Assembly (NCBI GenBank): GCA_944368065.1
Contig: CALVWV010000043.1
Span: forward strand, 37,427-101,426
Origin: an uncultured Clostridia bacterium
Lineage (GTDB): Bacteria; Bacillota; Clostridia; Christensenellales; Borkfalkiaceae
Length of the DNA stretch: 64,000 nucleotides
Reading direction: 5' to 3'
In this document: positions 56,177 through 64,000 of the stretch, piece after piece
Layout: every line of letters begins with the position of its first letter
Numbering within the stretch: the stretch's first letter is position 1
Position numbers and translations under genes: made by a program
The notes under the pieces: model-generated
Told to the model about the DNA's origin: nothing
What the model saw: the letters and a program-made list of their open reading frames with translations, nothing else
Database searches by the model: none

Positions 56177-57187
56177 TTAATATGCGTTCATCATATTTTC
56201 GACAGAAATTCCATAGCCGCGCGTAGGGTCGTTTATGAACACGTGAGTTACAGCCCCTATCAATTTTCCGTTCTGGACAATGGGACTTCCGCTCATGCCC
56301 TGCACTATTCCGCCCGTCTTTGAGATAAGATCGTCGTCTTCTATCTTGATAACAAAATTTCTGTTGTCTTTGTTGTTTTTATCAACTTTTACGATAGAAA
56401 TATCGTAGCATTCCGTCTTATTTGAAGCAACCGTGGAATAGATAACAGCTTTGCCGGGCGTCACACTGTCAATGTCGCCCTTTTCTATTCTGGTAAGGCC
56501 GCTCAAATCACAGTTTTCGCTTAATTTTCCAAATACCCCGCTCTTTGAATTGAGTGCGGCAGAACCGATTATTTTATTATTTTCAAACGCGCCCTTAAGC
56601 TCGCCCGGAGTGCCGCGCACCCCTTTTTTGGCGTCGTAAATTATGCAACCGTAAAGCGTGCCGCCGTTTATTCGGGTTATTTTGCCTGAAGCATCAGTCA
56701 CGGGATGACCGAGAGAGCCAAATTTATTATTTGTTTTGTCAATGTAGGTCACCGTCCCGACGCCGCTCAGACTGTCGCGAACAAGCACGCCTACGCGCAT
56801 TTTTCCCGTAGTTATATCTTTTACGGGCACGATGCTCAGAAGAATTTCTTCGCCGCCGCGCTCAACGCATACATCCGCACGCTTCAGCCCCTTGGCGGAA
56901 AGCATTTCCGTAACCTCTTCGCTCGAAGTAACTTCCTTATTATTTATCTTCTTTATTATGTCGCCGGTTTTTATGCCGCCGTCCCGCGCAGGCGATTTGA
57001 GTCCGCTCTCTGTCATCACGTCGCACATGCCAACGACTTCCACCGTGGTAGTTTCAAGAACAAAGCCTGCGGGGAAACCGCCGAGATATAACTCCTGCGG
57101 CTGAACAACCGCACTGCCAGACAGCGCAACTATACAACATAAGACGGCGCACAATGTAACAAAAAGCCTGCCGAAAATCTTTTTCAT
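56177..57187 (-). CDS. spoIVB: SpoIVB serine peptidase
   Basis: About 336 residues. N-terminal membrane anchor (LFVTLCAVLCCIVALSGSA), a PDZ domain near residues 85-150 (GIKTGDIIKKINNKEV) and a chymotrypsin-like SpoIVB domain with KFGSLGHPVTD (His) and IVQGMSGSPIVQNGKLIGAV (Ser). It is secreted from the forespore and triggers processing of pro-sigma-K. The frame opens at 57274, but the anchor starts at MKKIFGRLF (57187). Next to recN as in Bacillus; the usual spo0A neighbour is absent. Confidence 0.94.
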   Translation of the reverse strand: MKKIFGRLFVTLCAVLCCIVALSGSAVVQPQELYLGGFPAGFVLETTTVEVVGMCDVMTESGLKSPARDGGIKTGDIIKKINNKEVTSSEEVTEMLSAKGLKRADVCVERGGEEILLSIVPVKDITTGKMRVGVLVRDSLSGVGTVTYIDKTNNKFGSLGHPVTDASGKITRINGGTLYGCIIYDAKKGVRGTPGELKGAFENNKIIGSAALNSKSGVFGKLSENCDLSGLTRIEKGDIDSVTPGKAVIYSTVASNKTECYDISIVKVDKNNKDNRNFVIKIEDDDLISKTGGIVQGMSGSPIVQNGKLIGAVTHVFINDPTRGYGISVENMMNAY

Positions 57188-57248
57188 GCTCAACATAAAA
57201 ATATTTTGCGCCGCTTTGCGCATTATATGCATTAAAATTACAACAAAA

Positions 57249-57277
57249 CAGCATGCCCGCAAAATTGCAGGCATGCT
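57249..57277 (-). terminator. Intrinsic terminator of the nadK-argR-recN operon
   Basis: On the reverse strand AGCATGCC and GGCATGCT flank inner TGCAA/TTGC pairs, followed by GTTTTGTTG. It separates recN from spoIVB. Confidence 0.75.
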
Positions 57278-57371
57278 TGCAGCTTTTTTATTAAATTATG
57301 TCTCGCATAATACATTGCAAACACACTGATAATGCCATTTTTATGCCTTTTAATGGCTTTTAAGCTTGATT

Positions 57372-59048
57372 TCAGTGCTTATACTGGGCAATCAGCTCTT
57401 CCGCGTGCTGACGCGCGGCAACAGTATCGCCTCCGCCCGTAAGGCGGATAATTTCTTCAACTTTTTTGTCCCCGCTTATTTCCTTAACGCTCGTCGTGGT
57501 AACGCCGCCGTTTTCAGCTTTGGATATAAGGAAATTTTTCTGCCCCGCCGCACAAATCTGCGGAAGATGCGAAACTGCGAGAACCTGTGTGTTGCGCGCA
57601 ATGGAAATGAACTTTTCAGCCACGCTGCGCGCAGTTACGCCGCTTATTCCTGCGTCGATTTCGTCAAAAACATATGTTGAAATGCCGTTAAGGTCCTTAA
57701 GACAGGTCTTTATCGCAAGCATGAAGCGGCTGAGTTCGCCGCCGCTTATGACCTTGTTGAGCGGCTTCAGCGGTTCGCCTTTATTAGCCGAAAACATAAA
57801 CTCTATCTTATCGGAGCCGTTTGAATTTGAAAGCTCGGCAGAGTTCCTGTCGTATTCAGCAAAGGACACCTCGAACCGCGCTCCCGATATATTAAGACTT
57901 TTCAGCTCGTTTACCACATCGCCGCAGAACTTTTCAGCGCTCTTTTTGCGGATTTTGGTAAGTTCCACGCAGTCGGAATAAATTTTATCGTTCAATGACT
58001 CAATTTCAGAATTGAGCTGTTCTGCGACGCCTTCACTGTCAGAAAGCAGGTCAAATTCCTCCCCCGCTTTCTGCCTGAACGCAAGTATATCCTCCACGGT
58101 CGCGCCGTATTTTTTTTTCAGGCTTCGGATAAGATCCAGCCTGTCTTCCACTCTTCTCGCCTCTTCTTCATCAAAGTCGAGCTCGTCGGTCATATCTGAA
58201 AGCGTATCGGAAATATCCTGAAGTTCCGCAGCGACGTTGTCAAGCCTGTCGGCAACGGCTGAATAATTATCGCCGAACTCGCTTACTCCGAGCATAAGCC
58301 TGCGCGCCGCAGATACACCGTCCAGACATCCGCCGTCGCCGTTCAGAGCCGACAACGCACCGCCGACGGAAGACGCTATTTTTTCCGTATTCTCTATAAT
58401 TCTGCGCTTAGCGGTAAGCTCGTCCTCTTCGCCTGCCGTAAGTGAAGCTTCGTCGATTTCCTTAATCTGGTAGGATAAAAGGTCAAGCCGTCTTGCGCGC
58501 TCGGCGCTGTCTCCGCCAAACTTTTTTAATTTTGCAAGGCATTCGTGCTTGCGCGCGATTTTTTCGGAAAGGTCAGTTTTTACCGCTGCACCTTCGGGAC
58601 ACAGCCCGTCTATTACGGAAAGCTGGTTTCCCTCGCTTAAAAGGGCGAAGTGCTCGCTCTGCCCGTATACATCTACAAGGTGCTGAGAAACACTTTTGAG
58701 CATTCCCGCCGTCACGGTATTTCCGTTGATTTTGATGTTGCCTTTGCCGTCCGTATTGTACCTTCTGGTAATTATAAGTTCGCCGTCGCTCTCTATATCA
58801 AGTTCTTCAAGCGCTCTGGCTGCAGCCGAACCGGGAGCAACGGAAAATTCGCCGCGGACGGAAGCTTCTTCCGCACCGTAGCGAATCATGTTTTTATCCG
58901 CCTTGCTTCCGAGAACAAAGTTGAGCGAATCCAATATCACAGACTTACCCGAACCCGTTTCACCCGAGAGAATATTGAGGCCTTTGGCGAATTCTATATC
59001 CGCGCTCTCTATGAGCGCGATATTTTTTATTACCAGTCTTTCAAGCAT
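57372..59048 (-). CDS. recN: DNA repair protein RecN
   Basis: A 558-residue SMC-like ATPase. Walker A is LSGETGSGKSVILDSL at the N-terminus. A long coiled-coil middle with RRLDLLSYQIKEIDEASL follows, then the C-terminal half with signature ISGGELSRFMLAIK and Walker B TYVFDEIDAGISG. RecN gathers broken DNA ends for recombination and is an SOS gene in many species. It starts nine bases after argR in the nadK-argR-recN operon. Confidence 0.96.
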   Translation of the reverse strand: MLERLVIKNIALIESADIEFAKGLNILSGETGSGKSVILDSLNFVLGSKADKNMIRYGAEEASVRGEFSVAPGSAAARALEELDIESDGELIITRRYNTDGKGNIKINGNTVTAGMLKSVSQHLVDVYGQSEHFALLSEGNQLSVIDGLCPEGAAVKTDLSEKIARKHECLAKLKKFGGDSAERARRLDLLSYQIKEIDEASLTAGEEDELTAKRRIIENTEKIASSVGGALSALNGDGGCLDGVSAARRLMLGVSEFGDNYSAVADRLDNVAAELQDISDTLSDMTDELDFDEEEARRVEDRLDLIRSLKKKYGATVEDILAFRQKAGEEFDLLSDSEGVAEQLNSEIESLNDKIYSDCVELTKIRKKSAEKFCGDVVNELKSLNISGARFEVSFAEYDRNSAELSNSNGSDKIEFMFSANKGEPLKPLNKVISGGELSRFMLAIKTCLKDLNGISTYVFDEIDAGISGVTARSVAEKFISIARNTQVLAVSHLPQICAAGQKNFLISKAENGGVTTTSVKEISGDKKVEEIIRLTGGGDTVAARQHAEELIAQYKH

Positions 59049-59056
59049 AGTAAAAT

Positions 59057-59509
59057 TTAAAGAAGATATTCCTTCAGTTTTTCAGCGACCGCAGGCGTAT
59101 GCTCGTTGCTGTCAACGATAACAAGCACGGTATCGTCGCCCGCCACGCTGCCTATAATTTCGCCTATCTGCAGCGAATCGACGAACGAGCCGCCGCCCGC
59201 ACCGTTGCCGCGCATAGTCTTTATCACTATCAGATTGTTTGCGTAATTAATGCTTAAGACGCATTCTCTGAAAAGGTTGAGCATGCGCGGGCTGAGCTCT
59301 TCCTGCGTGCCGTCAAGGCATGCGTACCTGTACTTTTTTGAAGTGCCCGCAACTTTATAAAGCCTTAAATCCTTTATATCGCGGGAAACCGTTGCCTGAG
59401 TCACGTTGAAATTGAGCTTGTTGAGCTCTGCGCAGAGCTCTTCCTGCGTTTCGATTTCAGCTCTGTTGATGATTTCTAAAATTTTGGCCTGTCTTGCGTT
59501 TCTGTACAC
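59057..59509 (-). CDS. argR: Arginine repressor ArgR/AhrC
   Basis: A 150-residue regulator. Winged helix at residues 1-70 (ETQEELCAELNKLNFNVTQA, then TVSRDIKDLRLYK). The C-terminal hexamerisation and arginine-binding domain includes NLIVIKTMRGNGAGG and EIIGSVAGDDTVLVIV. It controls arginine synthesis and breakdown genes. It lies between nadK and recN as in Bacillus and many Clostridia; it starts directly after the nadK stop. Confidence 0.95.
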   Translation of the reverse strand: MYRNARQAKILEIINRAEIETQEELCAELNKLNFNVTQATVSRDIKDLRLYKVAGTSKKYRYACLDGTQEELSPRMLNLFRECVLSINYANNLIVIKTMRGNGAGGGSFVDSLQIGEIIGSVAGDDTVLVIVDSNEHTPAVAEKLKEYLL

Positions 59510-60322
59510 TTATCTGCTCCATTTTGTGAGTTTAGAAAGCAGCTTATCAAAGAAATTAACCTTGCCTGAGGTTATAAATTCAGTGAAATACTGCGATTTG
59601 GTAACTTTTACTTCCGTAAAACCTTCATATTCCCCGACAACTATTCCGTCAACGCAGATGTTGACAGAAGTCTTTTCCTTGTTGTAGAAGATTTTAAGCA
59701 CCGAATTGCCCGAAAATACTATCGGGCGCGAATGAAGGGAATGCGCGCAAAGCGGGGTTAAAATAAAAGCGTCTATGTCGGGCGTGAGCACCGAACCGCC
59801 TGCCGCAAGCGAATATGCCGTAGAACCCGTCGGCGTGCTTACGATAACGCCGTCAGAAAGATAATTATCGACGAGAGAGCCGTCAATAGTCGCCGTAAGA
59901 CTTATCGTATTGCTGTACTTTTTGGCGTACGTGTTGCGCTGGATTACGACATCGTTGAGCGCTATAAAGCTTTTGCCGCCTATTTCCACGTTGAGCATGC
60001 TGCGCTTTTCCGTGGCATAATTTCCGTCGCACAGAAGGGATACGGCTTCGTCAAGCTTTTCCTGCTCAAATTCGGCAAGAAAGCCCATATGGCCGTAATT
60101 AATGCCCATTATCTTTATGCCGCGGCGGGCACAGTCTGCCGCCACTGTAAGTATGGTGCCGTCTCCGCCGAGAACCATAAGCACGTCAATTCCGTCTAGT
60201 TCCACGGCAGAGCAAACGGCGCTGCAGCTTATGCCGTATTCGCTGAGCCGTTCTTTGATATAGCGAACGTACTTAAGGTTGTCCGGCAGATATTTTTTGT
60301 TACAATATATCCCCACATTCAT
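59510..60322 (-). CDS. nadK: NAD kinase
   Basis: About 270 residues, making NADP from NAD. GGDGT at residues 52-56 is the diagnostic motif (VLGGDGTILTVA). NYGHMGFLAEFE and the conserved VSTPTGSTAYSLAAGG follow. The frame opens at 60352, but that would start before the promoter; the ATG at 60322 gives the normal N-terminus MNVGIYCNKK. A promoter on the reverse strand ends nine bases before it and no Shine-Dalgarno is present. First gene of nadK-argR-recN. Confidence 0.95.
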   Translation of the reverse strand: MNVGIYCNKKYLPDNLKYVRYIKERLSEYGISCSAVCSAVELDGIDVLMVLGGDGTILTVAADCARRGIKIMGINYGHMGFLAEFEQEKLDEAVSLLCDGNYATEKRSMLNVEIGGKSFIALNDVVIQRNTYAKKYSNTISLTATIDGSLVDNYLSDGVIVSTPTGSTAYSLAAGGSVLTPDIDAFILTPLCAHSLHSRPIVFSGNSVLKIFYNKEKTSVNICVDGIVVGEYEGFTEVKVTKSQYFTEFITSGKVNFFDKLLSKLTKWSR

Positions 60323-60331
60323 AACAGTTAC

Positions 60332-60360
60332 ATTATATACCATTTTATGCAAATATGCAA
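60332..60360 (-). promoter_or_regulatory. Promoter of nadK-argR-recN (near-leaderless geometry)
   Basis: On the reverse strand: TTGCAT, a 17-base spacer and a perfect TATAAT, then nine bases to the ATG. Confidence 0.75.
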
Positions 60361-60401
60361 TAAAGTCCGCAAAATTTTTGGGATTTTTGCGGACTTTTTA
60401 T
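60361..60401. terminator. Terminator between tlyA and the nadK promoter
   Basis: TAAAGTCCGCAAAA pairs with TTTTGCGGACTTTTTA around a GGGA-containing loop. It ends the dxs-tlyA transcript and abuts the nadK -35 box. Confidence 0.85.
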
Positions 60402-60473
60402 TAAAAATATTTATACGCACGCAAATTTATGCGTAAAATTTAAGCTTCTTTACCATACTTTGCCAGAGCGCAA

Positions 60474-61229
60474 TCACAGCTCTGCGTTTTTTAAAAGCTT
60501 TTCCAAAGACGCAGCCTCACCGCCCTTTTCAAGCAGAATTACGTACTCCGTATTTTTACCCTTGACTAAAGGCGCCGTCGTAAGATTTACAGGCGCAAGA
60601 TTGCACCCGACGCTGAAATCGTAAATCTTTTTTATTATTTTTCTGTGCTTGTCTGCTCCGCGCACAATGCCGTTTTTGCCGACATTACGGCTTTCGCATT
60701 CAAATTGGGGCTTTATAAGCGCAAGGACGAATTTGCCGTCGCTCAGTACCTCGCTTACCGAACCTAAAAGGTACGTAAGCGAAATAAAGCTGACGTCCAT
60801 AGTAATGCCGTCGGGTTCTTCAGAAAACAAACCCTTATTGAGATTGCGCGCATTGAAATTATCTATGACGACAACATTTTCAGAAAGCAGACTTTTATCG
60901 AGCTGACTTTCGCCTACGTCTATGCAGTAAACTTTTTTTGCCCCCGCCTTTAAAAGGCAGTCGGTAAAGCCGCCCGTGCTCGCCCCGATATCGGCAAAAA
61001 TTTTGCCGTTTGCGCTGAAACCAAAATCATTCAGAGCTTTATAAAGCTTATAGCCGCCCGCCGAAACGAATGTCGTCTGTTCTTCAACCACCTGCACGTC
61101 GTCGCCCTCTTTGACGTTATAAGAAGCCGGTTGCGATCTGCCGTTGACTTTTACGGCGCCGCGCTCAATCGCTGCCGCCGCTTTGCTGCGCGAACCAAAT
61201 TTTTCTGAAAGGTATTTATCAAGCCTCAT
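60474..61229 (-). CDS. tlyA: TlyA family rRNA 2'-O-methyltransferase
   Basis: 251 residues. N-terminal S4 domain (MRLDKYLSEKFGSRSKAAAA) and an FtsJ-like methyltransferase with SAM motif FADIGASTGGFTDCLL and the catalytic region LALIKPQFE. TlyA methylates cytidine in rRNA in mycobacteria; in Firmicutes the yqxC gene is the equivalent and lies between dxs and the argR/recN group, as here. Its start overlaps the dxs stop (ATGA). Confidence 0.93.
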   Translation of the reverse strand: MRLDKYLSEKFGSRSKAAAAIERGAVKVNGRSQPASYNVKEGDDVQVVEEQTTFVSAGGYKLYKALNDFGFSANGKIFADIGASTGGFTDCLLKAGAKKVYCIDVGESQLDKSLLSENVVVIDNFNARNLNKGLFSEEPDGITMDVSFISLTYLLGSVSEVLSDGKFVLALIKPQFECESRNVGKNGIVRGADKHRKIIKKIYDFSVGCNLAPVNLTTAPLVKGKNTEYVILLEKGGEAASLEKLLKNAEL

Positions 61230-62956
61230 ACCGATTTTATTATGTAATCCGCAATGCTTTCCGCGCTCAGCCCGTAATCGTCCATAAGTTCGTCTATGCC
61301 GCCCTGTTCTATGAAGCTGTCTGCATAGCCGAAAACTTTCACGCGCTTTTTCGCGTCGGCAAAATATTCGGCTATAAGCGAACCGAATCCGCCTGCCGCC
61401 ATATTGTCCTCAACGGTGATTATAACGCTTTCTTTCAGTGCGTCAAGCATTTTTTTATCGAGCGGTTTTACAAACCTTGCATTGATTATGCAGACGCGAA
61501 CGCCGCTTTTTTCAGCCTTTTCCGCCGCTGTAAAGGCGCGCGCTATGGCGCGCTCACCGCAAGCAAGAATTGCTGCCCTTCCGTCGCCCTCTTTAAGAAT
61601 CTCCCACGTGCCTGCCTCCACCTTTTTTACAGGTCCGAAGCTGTGCGTGCACGCGCGAGGATACCTTATGGCAAGCGGTTTGCCGTAGTCCTTGCTGAAT
61701 TCGAGCATGGCGGCAAATTCGTCCTTATCCTTTGGCACGGCGACGGTAAGATTGGGAACAGGGGCAAGGAATGAAAGGTCAAACACGCCCTGATGCGTTT
61801 CGCCGTCCGCACCCGATATTCCCGCGCGGTCTATGCATATCGTTACGGGAAGATTCTGGCTGCAGATATCAATAATTATTTCGTCGAAAGAGCGCTGAAG
61901 AAAGGTCGAATATACGGCGTAATAAGGTTTGTACCCCTCCGCCGCCATGGACGCGCACAGAATAGTCGCGTGCTCCTCGCAGATTCCGACATCAAAAGCC
62001 CTTTCGGGATATTTTTCAAAGAAAGGATTAAGCCCGAGACTGCCTGTCATGGCAGCAGTAACGGCCACTATCTTTTCATCCTTTGCACCAAGTTCCGTAA
62101 GCTTTTCACCGAGTACGGAAGAATATTCAACCGCGGGAACGGAAGGTTTGCCCGCGCCTATGCCGTGGGTCGCTTCGGGATGTTCTTCGCAGAAGCTGTA
62201 ACCCTTGCCTTTTTTTGTGAGCACGTGCAGAATAACCGACTGCGTTTTAAGCTTTTCCCTTATTTCTTTGAGCCTTTCTATCATAACGGCGAGGTCGTTT
62301 CCGTCGTAAACCCCGTCGTATTCAAAGCCGAACTTTTCAAAAATCCCGGCGCGGCGGTTTTTATGATACTGCTCTTCCGCATCGGCGCTGAGCACTTCGA
62401 GATATTCGTGCATGCTGCCGACAGTCGGAGAAATAGACATTCCGTTATCGTTTATTATGACGAGAATATTGGTTTTAAGGGGTTTTAAGCTGTTGAAAGC
62501 CTCATAGACGAGTCCGTTGTTGAAAGAGCCGTCGCCGATGACGGCTATAACGTCGTAATCCCCGCCTGAAAGGTCGCGCGCTTTTGCTATGCCGAGAGCG
62601 GCCGATACCGAAGTGCCCGCGTGACCTGTATTATAGCAGTCAAACGCGCTCTCTTCGCGCTTGGGAAAGCCTGAAAGACCGCCGCGCTTTCTGAGCGTAG
62701 TAAAGCCGTCCTCCCTGCCTGACAACAGTTTATGAGTATAGCACTGATGTCCGACATCGAATATTATTTTATCTTTGGGAAAATCGAAGACATAATGCAG
62801 GGCGACGGTAAGTTCGACCATGCCAAGGTTGGAAGAAAGATGTCCGCCGTTCTGCACAACATATTTGATTATTTTTTTGCGAAGCTCTTCGCAAAGCGCG
62901 GTCAGCCCGCCCAGGCTCATCGATTTAAGCTGCGCACCCGTAATGTTTTCAAACAT
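61226..62956 (-). CDS. dxs: 1-deoxy-D-xylulose-5-phosphate synthase
   Basis: A 576-residue thiamine-diphosphate enzyme starting the methylerythritol phosphate route to isoprenoids; somewhat shorter than the ~620 of E. coli. GGHLSSNLGMVELTVALHYV, DVGHQCYTHKLLSG and the cofactor motif GDGSFNNGLVYEAFN through IINDN are seen; the ALTGG of most DXS enzymes is SFNNG here. The pyrimidine-binding domain has AGISGADGETHQGVFDLSFL, and the transketolase C-domain follows. Coupled to tlyA by a four-base overlap. Confidence 0.95.
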   Translation of the reverse strand: MFENITGAQLKSMSLGGLTALCEELRKKIIKYVVQNGGHLSSNLGMVELTVALHYVFDFPKDKIIFDVGHQCYTHKLLSGREDGFTTLRKRGGLSGFPKREESAFDCYNTGHAGTSVSAALGIAKARDLSGGDYDVIAVIGDGSFNNGLVYEAFNSLKPLKTNILVIINDNGMSISPTVGSMHEYLEVLSADAEEQYHKNRRAGIFEKFGFEYDGVYDGNDLAVMIERLKEIREKLKTQSVILHVLTKKGKGYSFCEEHPEATHGIGAGKPSVPAVEYSSVLGEKLTELGAKDEKIVAVTAAMTGSLGLNPFFEKYPERAFDVGICEEHATILCASMAAEGYKPYYAVYSTFLQRSFDEIIIDICSQNLPVTICIDRAGISGADGETHQGVFDLSFLAPVPNLTVAVPKDKDEFAAMLEFSKDYGKPLAIRYPRACTHSFGPVKKVEAGTWEILKEGDGRAAILACGERAIARAFTAAEKAEKSGVRVCIINARFVKPLDKKMLDALKESVIITVEDNMAAGGFGSLIAEYFADAKKRVKVFGYADSFIEQGGIDELMDDYGLSAESIADYIIKSV

Positions 62957-62974
62957 TGATTCCCCTTGAAAAAA

Positions 62975-63697
62975 TTATTTCTCCCTTACGAAAAAGGTTG
63001 TGAACTTGGCAAAACCGAAAGCAATTTTGCTGTTGTATTTCAGCGCGATAGGCTTGGCAAACGCCTTTCCGCCGACCGTAAGCGCGCTTATCACCGCGCT
63101 TATCATTATGGAAATCACTATTCCCTCGACTGAGTCATTTACGATAAAGAAGCCCGCGAGCACCGCGCCCGCAGAACCGCTCACTATACCGCATATGTCG
63201 CCTATTACGTCGGAAAAGATACTGCCTATCTTTTCGGCGTTCTTGCAGAAAGACACGGCGCGCCTGGCTCCCCTTATTTTTCTCGAAGCCATGGCATTGA
63301 AGCCGTCCACGTCGCACGAAACGACCGCGTTGGCTATTATGTCGCACCCGACGTTCAGCACGAGAAGCACCACAAGCACTATTATGCAGACGTATACGGG
63401 GCTGCCGTTTACAGATATTTCGGTAAGCAGACTGAAAAGCACGCTGAGAATAAATGAAAGTATGAGAATTGTAAGCCCCCAGCTGAGCCATACGGGTACT
63501 TTCTTTTTCTTTTTGCCTTTATGCTTTTTAAGCTCCTGTTTTTTTGAATCTTTTGGCGCCTGACTTTCCTCCTCAGCGTCAGAGACAGCAAAAGTTATGC
63601 GCTCTTCCGGCACATCATCAGGCTTTTCCGATTGTTCTTTTTTGCCGCCAGACTTTTCGTTTCCGCTGCCGGCGGCAGAATTTATTTCTTCTTCCAT
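62975..63697 (-). CDS. Hypothetical membrane protein with acidic/basic N-terminal tail
   Basis: 240 residues. Residues 1-65 are a hydrophilic, charged tail ending in a Lys-rich stretch (HKGKKKKKVP). Four hydrophobic segments follow (WGLTILILSFILSVLFSLL is the first). The middle loop DIIANAVVSCDVDGFNAMAS has no metal motif that I recognise. I recall a divergent DUF21/CorB-like protein next to dxs in some Clostridia, and this may be it, but the match is weak. It is the first gene of a likely unit with dxs (18 bases apart). Confidence 0.7.
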   Translation of the reverse strand: MEEEINSAAGSGNEKSGGKKEQSEKPDDVPEERITFAVSDAEEESQAPKDSKKQELKKHKGKKKKKVPVWLSWGLTILILSFILSVLFSLLTEISVNGSPVYVCIIVLVVLLVLNVGCDIIANAVVSCDVDGFNAMASRKIRGARRAVSFCKNAEKIGSIFSDVIGDICGIVSGSAGAVLAGFFIVNDSVEGIVISIMISAVISALTVGGKAFAKPIALKYNSKIAFGFAKFTTFFVREK

Positions 63698-63719
63698 AAA
63701 AAATTCCGATTAAATAAAA

Positions 63720-63740
63720 TACGCACAAATAATTTGTGCG
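63720..63740 (-). terminator. Probable terminator of the gene at the window edge
   Basis: A 9-bp stem TACGCACAAA-like arms ACGCACAAA / TTTGTGCGT with TAA loop; on the reverse strand the sequence after it is ATTTTATTT. Confidence 0.55.
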
Positions 63741-63824
63741 TAAAAAGTAAATATTGAAGTGGCTTATATTAAATAAACTTTGCGGCTTTAGGTTCGGTAG
63801 GATTTCCCCCGCGCTCACTTCCCG

Positions 63825-63998
63825 TCACCGAAGAAGCAGTTTCCTTTTAAGAGTGCGGTCGCACAGTTTCCTCATGCGCAACCGAATCGCCACTGAGTCC
63901 ACACCGTAATCTCTAATACGTTGACAGTCTAGAAGCTTTCCTTGACAGCTGATGCAGGGTTTATCCTCTTTTGCAAAATCAATTTCAAACAGCGATAG
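63825..63998 (-). CDS. C-terminal fragment of an unidentified gene (start beyond window)
   Basis: An open reverse-strand frame enters from the window edge and ends at TGA (63825-63827), giving 57 residues. It has CISCQ and LDCQRIRDYGVDSVAIRLR and ends in a very basic tail (KLCDRTLKRKLLLR). I do not recognise it. A terminator-like hairpin at 63720-63740 would close it. Whether it is truly coding needs the sequence beyond the edge. Confidence 0.4.
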   Translation of the reverse strand, partial: LSLFEIDFAKEDKPCISCQGKLLDCQRIRDYGVDSVAIRLRMRKLCDRTLKRKLLLR

Positions 63999-64000
63999 CT

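Noticed and set aside
63889-63895. GCCACTG, resembling the B12 box of cobalamin riboswitches
   Set aside because: The other conserved cobalamin-riboswitch blocks are missing around it and the reverse strand carries an open frame there.
1-64000. CRISPR arrays, rRNA genes, prophage or complete insertion sequences
   Set aside because: No regularly spaced short repeats, rRNA sequence, phage structural genes or transposase genes were seen on either strand.

Overview
The window reads as chromosome of an anaerobic, endospore-lineage Firmicute (class Clostridia; a Christensenellales-type gut bacterium is my best guess, by inference only). The basis is the gene set: NfnAB-type oxidoreductase, AdhE and rubredoxin (anaerobic redox), FabK rather than FabI, paired GlgC/GlgD, ScpA/ScpB, Gram-positive LexA and ArgR, a diaminopimelate pathway (LysA), and the sporulation-linked genes spo0A-like, spoIVB, gerW/ytfJ and dacF. 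There are no rRNA genes, CRISPR arrays, complete insertion sequences or phage modules.

Layout. 0-5 kb: the end of an AraC regulator, an APH-type kinase with an overlapping alpha/beta hydrolase, then a reverse-strand fabK-fabZ-degV lipid operon. 5.4-6.3 kb: tRNA-Leu(CAG), a folded tRNA-derived repeat and an orphan gene. 6.5-12.5 kb: adhE, a second APH-type kinase, nfnA-nfnB. 12.5-19.7 kb: small hypothetical genes, a Nudix hydrolase, a pantothenate pair (ECF S-component plus coaX), hom and an ATP-grasp ligase. 19.8-21.2 kb: tRNA-Ser(GGA) with a repeat and a CPBP protease islet. 21.3-30.3 kb: an M29 aminopeptidase, rlmI-like methyltransferase, a heterodimeric ABC exporter, an ABC-F protein and a spo0A homologue. 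30.4-35.9 kb: tRNA-Leu(CAA), polA-coaE, tRNA-Leu(AAG) with a tandem repeat array and another orphan gene, then rubredoxin. 36.4-43 kb: a glycogen cluster, glgC-glgD-glgA-glgP, covering synthesis and breakdown. 44.3-47.5 kb: a tyrosine recombinase, hflX and lexA. 47.6-63.7 kb: a long reverse-strand housekeeping and sporulation block (rluB, two D,D-carboxypeptidases, gerW, scpB-scpA, an M50 protease, lysA, spoIVB, recN, argR, nadK, tlyA, dxs).

The most unusual content is a family of 158-205 bp structured repeats placed directly after three of the four tRNA genes. Each starts with its own terminator and carries an inverted copy of the host tRNA T-arm strand plus a strong internal hairpin. Each ends in an exact 21-nt copy of that tRNA's 3' end, from C56 through CCA. 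AT-rich orphan or accessory genes sit just downstream of each. Also notable: a Spo0A homologue whose phosphoacceptor Asp is Asn, a tRNA-Leu with an A34 (AAG) anticodon, and repeated promoter geometries that imply leaderless mRNAs.

All calls rest on reading the sequence and on recalled family motifs; no database search or folding program was run.
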